Program-made: the position numbers and the translations under genes | Assembly: GCF_005937885.2 (NCBI RefSeq) | Contig: NZ_CP042176.1 | Location: 6,071,501 to 6,135,500, forward strand | DNA: 64,000 bases | Source: Bradyrhizobium sp. KBS0727 | Lineage (GTDB): Bacteria > Pseudomonadota > Alphaproteobacteria > Rhizobiales > Xanthobacteraceae | Direction: 5' to 3' | Notes under the pieces: model-generated | Told to the model about the DNA's origin: nothing | The model's database searches: none | Seen by the model: the letters and a program-made list of their open reading frames with translations, nothing else | Shown: positions 58,687-64,000 of the stretch, piece by piece | Position numbering within the stretch: position 1 is the stretch's first letter | How the letters are laid out: each line of letters opens with the position of its first letter

Positions 58687-59610
58687 TCAGGCAAGCGTGA
58701 TTTCCCAGAGGCCCTCTGCACGGCATGCGCTGATTTCGTTGCGGAGAAGCGTGGTAATGAGCGTGATGGCTTTTGAGCCCGGATGGTCGAGCGGGGAGGC
58801 AAGGGTCAATTCGCGCGTCGGCGCCGGCCTGGAAATCCTGGCCGTTTCCAGCCGGCCGTCGGCGACCTCATGGCGCACCGACGACGGCGGCAGCAGCGTG
58901 TATCCCAGCCCTTCTTCGACCAGGCTGGTGAGGACCCGGAAGGAATCGGCTTCCAGCTGCACGTCGAGCTTCCATTTCTTCTTCGCCGCCGCGTGCTCGA
59001 TCAACGCCCGGAGCCCATGCGAATGACTGGGCAGGACCAGCCGCTGCCGAAGCAGCCAGGCGATATCGACCTGCTTTTTTTGAGCCAGCCCGCTGCCGCG
59101 CGGCCCCACCGCCACGATGTCGTCGCGGCCGAGGCTCTGCACGGTCAAATGCAGGTCGCTCGACGGCCCATAGATGACCGCCAGGTCCATCTCGCCGCGG
59201 TGCAGCCATTCCATCAGGTGTCCGCTGTAGCTCTCCACGATGCACAGGGAAATGCCGGGGAAGCTTTCCACGGTGCGCCGGGCAAGCCGCGCCGAAAGCA
59301 CGCAGCTCACGGTCGGAACCAGCCCCAGCACCACGCGCCCGGACGGCGGTCCTCCGGAGGACTGGATATCGTCGCGGATCTGGTCGATCTGCCGGACGAT
59401 GCCCGCCGTCCTCGCCAGCAGCAGGCGGCCGGCCTCGGTCAGCACCATGCCTCTGCCGTTTCGGGTAAAGAGCTCGGCCCGCAACTCATGCTCGAGCAGC
59501 TTGATCTGACGGCTGAGCGCGGGCTGCGCCACCCGCAGCGTGTCGGACGCCTTGCTGAGGCTGCCCAGTTCAGCCACGCAACTGAACGTTCTGAGCTGAC
59601 GCAGATCCAT
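58687..59610 (-). CDS. LysR-family regulator of the divergent acyl-CoA operon
   Basis: This 307-residue regulator has an N-terminal helix-turn-helix (ELGSLSKASDTLRVAQPALSR) and an effector domain beginning GRVVLGLVPTVSCVL. It is divergent from the acyl-CoA dehydrogenase gene at 59736 with a 125-base shared region, the classical LysR layout, so it very likely controls that operon in response to an acid or CoA-ester intermediate. It converges toward the P450 genes but is separated from them by 150 bases. Confidence 0.94.
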   Translation of the reverse strand: MDLRQLRTFSCVAELGSLSKASDTLRVAQPALSRQIKLLEHELRAELFTRNGRGMVLTEAGRLLLARTAGIVRQIDQIRDDIQSSGGPPSGRVVLGLVPTVSCVLSARLARRTVESFPGISLCIVESYSGHLMEWLHRGEMDLAVIYGPSSDLHLTVQSLGRDDIVAVGPRGSGLAQKKQVDIAWLLRQRLVLPSHSHGLRALIEHAAAKKKWKLDVQLEADSFRVLTSLVEEGLGYTLLPPSSVRHEVADGRLETARISRPAPTRELTLASPLDHPGSKAITLITTLLRNEISACRAEGLWEITLA

Positions 59611-59735
59611 ACTTGCCAGTCTTCGAATGCAGGTTCATACGCTATAACAAAACAGCATAGGGAGTTTGCGGTGGCTTCACAACGGCACGCCGATCAGCAA
59701 TTGACATCAACCCATAGCCATCGCCAGTAAATCCA

Positions 59736-60902
59736 ATGACCGCATCAGAACAACAAGACGAATTCCACGACATCCGCGACGCCGTCGCCAAGCTCTGCGC
59801 CCAGTTTCCGGGCGAATACTGGCGCAAGCTCGACCGCCAGATGGCCTACCCGAAGGAGTTCGTGAACGCGCTGACGGAAGCCGGCTACCTCTCGGTGCTT
59901 ATCCCCGAGGAATATGGCGGCGCCGGGCTGAAACTGTCGGCAGCGGCAGCGATCCTCGAAGAGATCCAGCGCGCCGGCTGCAACGGCGGCGGCTGCCACG
60001 CCCAGATGTACACCATGGGCACACTGCTGCGGCACGGCAGCGACGCCCAGAAGGCGAAGTGGCTGCCGAAGATCGCCAGCGGCGAATTGCGGCTGCAGGC
60101 GTTCGGCGTCACCGAGCCGACCAGCGGCACCGACACCTCCTCGTTGAAAACCGTCGCGCGGCGCGACGGCGACCACTACATCGTCAACGGTCAGAAGATC
60201 TGGACCAGCCGCGCTGAACATTCCGACCTGATGATCCTGCTGGCGCGCACCACGCCGAAGGAAGACGCCAAGAAGCGCACCGACGGGCTGTCGGTGTTCA
60301 TCGTCGACATGCGCGAGGCGAAGGGCAACGGTCTCGAAATCCGCCCGATCCGCACCATGATGAACCACGCCACCACCGAAGTGTTCTTCACCGACATGAA
60401 GGTGCCGGCCGAAAACCTGATCGGCGACGAGGGCAAGGGGTTCCGCTACATCCTCTCCGGCATGAATGCCGAGCGCATCCTGATCGCGTCGGAATGTATC
60501 GGCGATGCCAAATGGTTCACGGCGAAATCCACCGCCTACGCCAAAGAGCGCGTGGTGTTCGGCCGTCCGATCGGCCAGAATCAGGGCGTCCAGTTCCCGA
60601 TCGCCAAGGCCTACGCCTCGATGCGCGCCGCCGAATTGATGGTGAAGGAAGCCACCCGCAAATACGAGGCCGGGCTCGACTGCGGCGCCGAGGCCAACAT
60701 GTCCAAGATGCTGGCGGCGGATGCGGCCTGGGATGCGGCCAATGCCTGCGTGCAGACTTTTGGCGGCTTCGGCTTCGCGGAAGAATACGACGTCGAGCGC
60801 AAGTTCCGCGAAACCCGGCTGTATCAGGTGGCGCCGATCTCGACCAACCTGATCCTGTCCTATGTCGCCGAGCATGTGCTCGGCATGCCCCGCTCCTACT
60901 GA
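59736..60902 (+). CDS. Acyl-CoA dehydrogenase family protein
   Basis: This 388-residue flavoprotein has the segments FGVTEPTSGTDTSSLKT (123-139) and FGGFGFAEEYDVERKFRETR of the family. At the C-terminal catalytic position it has YQVAPIS instead of the usual Glu, but Glu246 (SGMNAERILIAS) lies where isovaleryl-CoA dehydrogenase has its base, so it may still be active. It is the first gene of an operon with a CoA transferase and a dehydratase, under a divergent LysR regulator. The substrate is unknown; a short branched or dicarboxylic acyl-CoA is plausible. Confidence 0.92.
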   Translation: MTASEQQDEFHDIRDAVAKLCAQFPGEYWRKLDRQMAYPKEFVNALTEAGYLSVLIPEEYGGAGLKLSAAAAILEEIQRAGCNGGGCHAQMYTMGTLLRHGSDAQKAKWLPKIASGELRLQAFGVTEPTSGTDTSSLKTVARRDGDHYIVNGQKIWTSRAEHSDLMILLARTTPKEDAKKRTDGLSVFIVDMREAKGNGLEIRPIRTMMNHATTEVFFTDMKVPAENLIGDEGKGFRYILSGMNAERILIASECIGDAKWFTAKSTAYAKERVVFGRPIGQNQGVQFPIAKAYASMRAAELMVKEATRKYEAGLDCGAEANMSKMLAADAAWDAANACVQTFGGFGFAEEYDVERKFRETRLYQVAPISTNLILSYVAEHVLGMPRSY

Positions 60903-60911
60903 GAACATCAG

Positions 60912-62042
60912 ATGTTGCCGCTGGAAGGATTGATCGTCGTCGCCGTCGAACAGGCTGTCGCAGCACCATTCTGCAGTTCGCGGCTGGCGGATGCCGGCGC
61001 CCATGTCATCAAGGTCGAACGCCCCGAGGGCGACTTCGCCCGCGGCTACGACGCCGCCGCCAAGGGCCAGAGCAGCTATTTCGTCTGGCTCAACCGCGGC
61101 AAGAATTCCGTGGTGATCGATCTTGCGACCAAAGAAGGCCGCGCCGCGCTCGAAGAGCTGATCGCCAGCGCCGACGTGCTGCTGCAGAACCTCAAGCCCG
61201 GCTCGATGGACAAGCTCGGCTTCTCGCTGGAACGGCTGCGCAAGGATTATCCGGCGCTGATCTGCTGCACCATCTCGGGCTACGGCGATACTGGCCCCTA
61301 TGCCGACCGCAAGGCCTATGACCTCCTGATCCAGGCCGAGAGTGGCCTCGCCTCGATCACCGGCGGCCCGGAAGGCCCGTCGCGGGTCGGCATCTCGGTC
61401 GTCGATATCTCGACCGGCGCCACCGCGCATGCGGCGATCCTCGAAGCACTGATCGCCCGCGGACGCACCGGCAAGGGCGCCGACATCCGGATTTCGATGT
61501 TCGACGTGATGGCCGACTGGATGGCGGTGCCGCTGATCAATTCCGAGGCCGGCAATCCGCCGAAGCGGATGGCGCTCGCCCATCCCTCGATCGCGCCCTA
61601 CGGCGTGTTCAACTCGAAAGACGGCAAGGGCATCCTGATCTCGATCCAGAGCGAGCGCGAATGGAAGAAGCTGTGTTCGGATGTGCTGGACCAGCCTGAC
61701 CTGCCGAACGATCCGCGCTTCGCCAACATGGTCGAGCGCGTGCGCAACCGCGCGCTGACCGACAAGACGGTGGCCGACAGTTTTGCGACCATGAACCGCG
61801 TCGATCTCCTCAAGCGGCTGGACGACGCCGACATCGCCTTCGCCGAGGTCAACACCATGGCCGACCTCGCGGTCCATCCGCATCTGCGCCGCATCGAGGT
61901 CGACACGCCGAACGGCAAGGTGAACTATGCCGCGCCCGCCGCGATCTTCGTCGGCGAGGAAAGGCACTACGGCGCCGTGCCGGCGATCGGCCAACACGTC
62001 GAACTTCCCAAGACCGCTCGCGCTGGGAGTACCAAGTCATGA
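60912..62042 (+). CDS. Class III CoA-transferase (CaiB/BaiF family)
   Basis: This 376-residue protein has the family features: RLADAGAHVIKVERPEGDFAR near the start, LNRGKNSVVIDL, and Asp165 (VVDISTG) at the position of the catalytic Asp of formyl-CoA transferase. It moves CoA between carboxylic acids in the cytoplasm. It starts 9 bases after the acyl-CoA dehydrogenase stop and overlaps the dehydratase gene by 4 bases (ATGA, 62039-62042). It probably activates the acid substrate of this pathway. Confidence 0.93.
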   Translation: MLPLEGLIVVAVEQAVAAPFCSSRLADAGAHVIKVERPEGDFARGYDAAAKGQSSYFVWLNRGKNSVVIDLATKEGRAALEELIASADVLLQNLKPGSMDKLGFSLERLRKDYPALICCTISGYGDTGPYADRKAYDLLIQAESGLASITGGPEGPSRVGISVVDISTGATAHAAILEALIARGRTGKGADIRISMFDVMADWMAVPLINSEAGNPPKRMALAHPSIAPYGVFNSKDGKGILISIQSEREWKKLCSDVLDQPDLPNDPRFANMVERVRNRALTDKTVADSFATMNRVDLLKRLDDADIAFAEVNTMADLAVHPHLRRIEVDTPNGKVNYAAPAAIFVGEERHYGAVPAIGQHVELPKTARAGSTKS

Positions 62043-62905
62043 CCGAAGCTGTCGTCGAAAATCTCGACCTGGATCATCTGCGCCAGTGGATCGGCAAGAC
62101 CACCGAGGCGTCCGACATCGTCACCGCGCACCTGGTGAAAGGTTTGCGCGCGACGCTGTTTCAGGACATCGGCGAGCCGAAGACGGGCGACGCCGCACCC
62201 TGGACCACGCATTGGTGCCTGGCACAGCCGGTGTTTCCGATGTCGATGCTCGGCCCCGACGGCCACCCGACCCGCGGCGGTTTTCTGCCGCCGGTGCCGC
62301 TGCCGCGCCGGATGTGGGCCGGCGGCGAGCTGGAATTCTTCGAACCCTTGCGCGTCGGCGATGACTCCGAGCGGACCTCGCGCATTACTGACGTGACGAT
62401 CAAGACCGGTTCGACCGGCGTGCTGTGCTTCGTCTCCGTCGAGCACATCATCACGACGCCGCGCGGCATGGCAATTCGCGAGCGCCAGGATCTGGTCTAT
62501 CGCGACGTGGGCGGCGCGACGCCGGCAGCTTCAGCCAAGGCGTCACCGCCGGCGCCGGTCGCGAAACATCGCGAAAGCCATGTCAGCGATCCCGTGCTGC
62601 TGTTTCGCTACTCCGCGCTGACCTTCAACGGCCACCGCATTCATTACGACCGCGATTACGCCACCAAGGTCGAGGGCTATCCGGGCCTGATCTTCCACGG
62701 CCCGTTGCAGGCGGCTCTGATTGTCGAGTTCGCTGCAAAACTTCACGGCGGCACGCCGCCGAAGAAGTTCAGCTATCGGGGCCTGCAGCCTTTGTTCGAA
62801 GGCAGCGAATTCTCCGTCAACGCCAACGACATCGCCGCCGGCACGGAACTGTGGACCGCGAATGCAGAGGGCCAGCCGACCATGAAGGGCACGGCGACGT
62901 GGTGA
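62039..62905 (+). CDS. HTD2/MaoC-like 3-hydroxyacyl-CoA dehydratase (mesaconyl-C4-CoA hydratase-like)
   Basis: This 288-residue protein has two hot-dog halves: an N-terminal FAS1-like dehydratase domain and a C-terminal MaoC-like half with LTFNGHRIHYDRDYA, which holds the catalytic His motif of HTD2-type dehydratases, and GLIFHGPLQAALIV. Related enzymes hydrate mesaconyl-C4-CoA or dehydrate 3-hydroxyacyl thioesters. It is translationally coupled to the CoA-transferase gene. Together with the acyl-CoA dehydrogenase it forms an activation, oxidation and hydration series. A palindromic repeat follows 10 bases after the stop. Confidence 0.87.
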   Translation: MTEAVVENLDLDHLRQWIGKTTEASDIVTAHLVKGLRATLFQDIGEPKTGDAAPWTTHWCLAQPVFPMSMLGPDGHPTRGGFLPPVPLPRRMWAGGELEFFEPLRVGDDSERTSRITDVTIKTGSTGVLCFVSVEHIITTPRGMAIRERQDLVYRDVGGATPAASAKASPPAPVAKHRESHVSDPVLLFRYSALTFNGHRIHYDRDYATKVEGYPGLIFHGPLQAALIVEFAAKLHGGTPPKKFSYRGLQPLFEGSEFSVNANDIAAGTELWTANAEGQPTMKGTATW

Positions 62906-62915
62906 TTTGGTTCCC

Positions 62916-62957
62916 CGTCATTCCGGGTTCGATGCTACGCATCGCCCCGGAATGACG
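62916..62957. repeat. Palindromic dispersed repeat, short copy
   Basis: CGTCATTCCGGG at the left and CCCCGGAATGACG at the right enclose a TTCGATGCTACGCATCG core. The ends are the same as in the long copy at 21911-22013. It lies between the dehydratase stop and the benzoylformate decarboxylase start and may separate the two transcripts. Confidence 0.8.
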
Positions 62958-62981
62958 GCATAACTCCGAGGACGCAAGCAA

Positions 62982-64000
62982 TTGTCCAAAAAGCCAGCCA
63001 AAGCCTCCACCACCGTCAAGGACGCCACCTTCACCCTGCTCCGCGCGTTCGGCGTCAAACGCGTGTTCGGCAATCCCGGCTCGACCGAACTGCCGTTCCT
63101 GAGCGACTGGCCTGACGACATCGACTACGTGCTGGGCCTGCAGGAAGCCTCCGTCATCGGCATGGCCGACGGCTATGCGCAGGCGACCCGCAATGCCGGC
63201 TTCGTCAACCTGCATTCCGCTGCCGGCGTCGGCAACGCGCTCGGCAACATCTACACCGCGCACCGCAACCAGACGCCGCTGGTGATCACCGCCGGCCAGC
63301 AGGCGCGCTCGATCCTGCCGCTGCAGGCGTTTCTCCAGGCCGAACGCGCGTCGGAATTTCCGCGGCCTTACGTCAAATACAGCGTCGAGCCGGCGCGGGC
63401 CGAAGACGTGCCGGCCGCGATCGCGCGCGCCTATTACGTGGCGATGCAGCCGCCATGCGGGCCGACCTTCGTCTCGGTGCCGATCGACGACTGGACGCGC
63501 CCGGCGCAATCGATCGAGGTCCGCCAGGTCAGCCGCGAACTCGGACCTGATCCGGCCGCGATGAAGTCGCTGGTCGCGGCGCTGTCGGAAGCAAAGCACC
63601 CCGCGCTGGCGATCGGCCCCGGCGTCGATCGTGCCGCAGCCGTCGACCTGATGGTGCGGGTGGCGGAGAAGACGAAAGCCGCGGTCTGGGTCAGCCCGTT
63701 CTCGGCGCGTTGTTCTTTCCCGGAACGGCATCCGCAATTCGCGGGCTTCCTGCACGCCTCGCCGGGACAACTGTCGGACGCATTGCGCGCGCATGATCTG
63801 GTGGTCGTGATCGGCGCGCCGGTGTTTACGTTCCATGTCGAGGGCCATGCGTCGATCTTCGATGGCGCGACCACGATCTTCCAGATCACCGACGATCCGA
63901 CCGCCGCCGCCGTGACGCCTGTCGGTACCAGCATCGTCGCCACCATGAAGCCGGCGCTGTCGATGCTGCTCGACCTGCTGCCGGAAACCAGGCGCACCGC
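62982..64000 (+). CDS. mdlC: Benzoylformate decarboxylase, partial at window end
   Basis: The gene starts with TTG 62982, with GAGGA at 62968-62972, and runs off the window; 339 codons are visible of about 530 expected. The Pyr domain has FGNPGSTELPFL (the Ser matches the active-site Ser26 of the Pseudomonas enzyme), the catalytic Glu in LGLQEASVIGMADGY and the His in NLHSAAGVGN that corresponds to His70. These three residues together mark benzoylformate decarboxylase, which converts phenylglyoxylate to benzaldehyde in mandelate degradation. The PP domain lies outside the window. Confidence 0.9.
   Translation, partial: MSKKPAKASTTVKDATFTLLRAFGVKRVFGNPGSTELPFLSDWPDDIDYVLGLQEASVIGMADGYAQATRNAGFVNLHSAAGVGNALGNIYTAHRNQTPLVITAGQQARSILPLQAFLQAERASEFPRPYVKYSVEPARAEDVPAAIARAYYVAMQPPCGPTFVSVPIDDWTRPAQSIEVRQVSRELGPDPAAMKSLVAALSEAKHPALAIGPGVDRAAAVDLMVRVAEKTKAAVWVSPFSARCSFPERHPQFAGFLHASPGQLSDALRAHDLVVVIGAPVFTFHVEGHASIFDGATTIFQITDDPTAAAVTPVGTSIVATMKPALSMLLDLLPETRRT

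Noticed and set aside
59745..61997. 750-codon minus-strand frame
   Set aside because: Antisense to the acyl-CoA dehydrogenase and CoA-transferase genes; it spans two real genes and has no recognisable domain.

Overview
The window is one contiguous piece of a GC-rich alphaproteobacterial chromosome, most likely Bradyrhizobium or a close relative in the Nitrobacteraceae. The evidence is CtrA and ChpT together, a CheA fused to a receiver domain, an HWE-type histidine kinase, sequences matching the EcfG stress promoter consensus, several dispersed palindromic repeats, and many CoA-ester and cytochrome P450 genes. I see no insertion sequence, prophage, CRISPR array or rRNA. There is one tRNA (Val, CAC).

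Layout. 0-5 kb: a small catabolic pair (crotonase, 2-keto-4-pentenoate hydratase-like), a response regulator and HWE kinase behind a candidate EcfG promoter, a DUF4864 protein and an MFS carrier. 5.2-21.4 kb: a large same-strand heavy-metal island. It holds a copper module (outer membrane factor, multicopper oxidase, cupredoxin, CusF-like chaperone), a CusBA-type RND pump with all three copper-relay methionines, and a CzcCBA-type pump with the Asp/Asp/Glu proton-relay residues. Each of the three blocks starts with a small exported Cys-rich protein of the same layout. No metal-responsive regulator is visible. 22-29.7 kb: flagellar export genes (flhA, fliI, fliJ), a 66-residue membrane protein behind a candidate EcfG promoter, an ECF sigma/anti-sigma pair, and ctrA. 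29.9-32.2 kb: a DUF350 / YgiB-like / His-Gly peptide / ATP-grasp (glutathionylspermidine synthase-like) operon. 32.7-39.3 kb: cheA-cheW-cheY-cheB-cheR and chpT. 39.5-43.1 kb: cysQ-like phosphatase, YHS and DUF1134 proteins and a membrane-anchored coiled-coil protein. 43.3-44.9 kb: tRNA-Val followed by a low-GC alpha/beta hydrolase gene that looks acquired. 45-54.5 kb: mixed metabolic and envelope genes. 54.5-64 kb: isovaleryl-CoA dehydrogenase, two tandem CYP153-type P450s, and a LysR-controlled acyl-CoA/CoA-transferase/dehydratase operon followed by a benzoylformate decarboxylase cut by the window end.

How the parts connect. Candidate CtrA boxes lie upstream of flhA, fliI and cheA, and ctrA itself has five GANTC methylation sites in 170 bp. 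CtrA and its phosphotransferase ChpT are therefore encoded among the motility genes CtrA probably controls. Two candidate EcfG promoters add a general stress response input. The best candidate for an undescribed system is the ATP-grasp operon at 29.9-32.2 kb: two small proteins ending in Gly-Gly-Gly precede an enzyme whose family joins a C-terminal glycine carboxylate to an amine. The trio of small Cys-rich proteins in the metal island is the second candidate.
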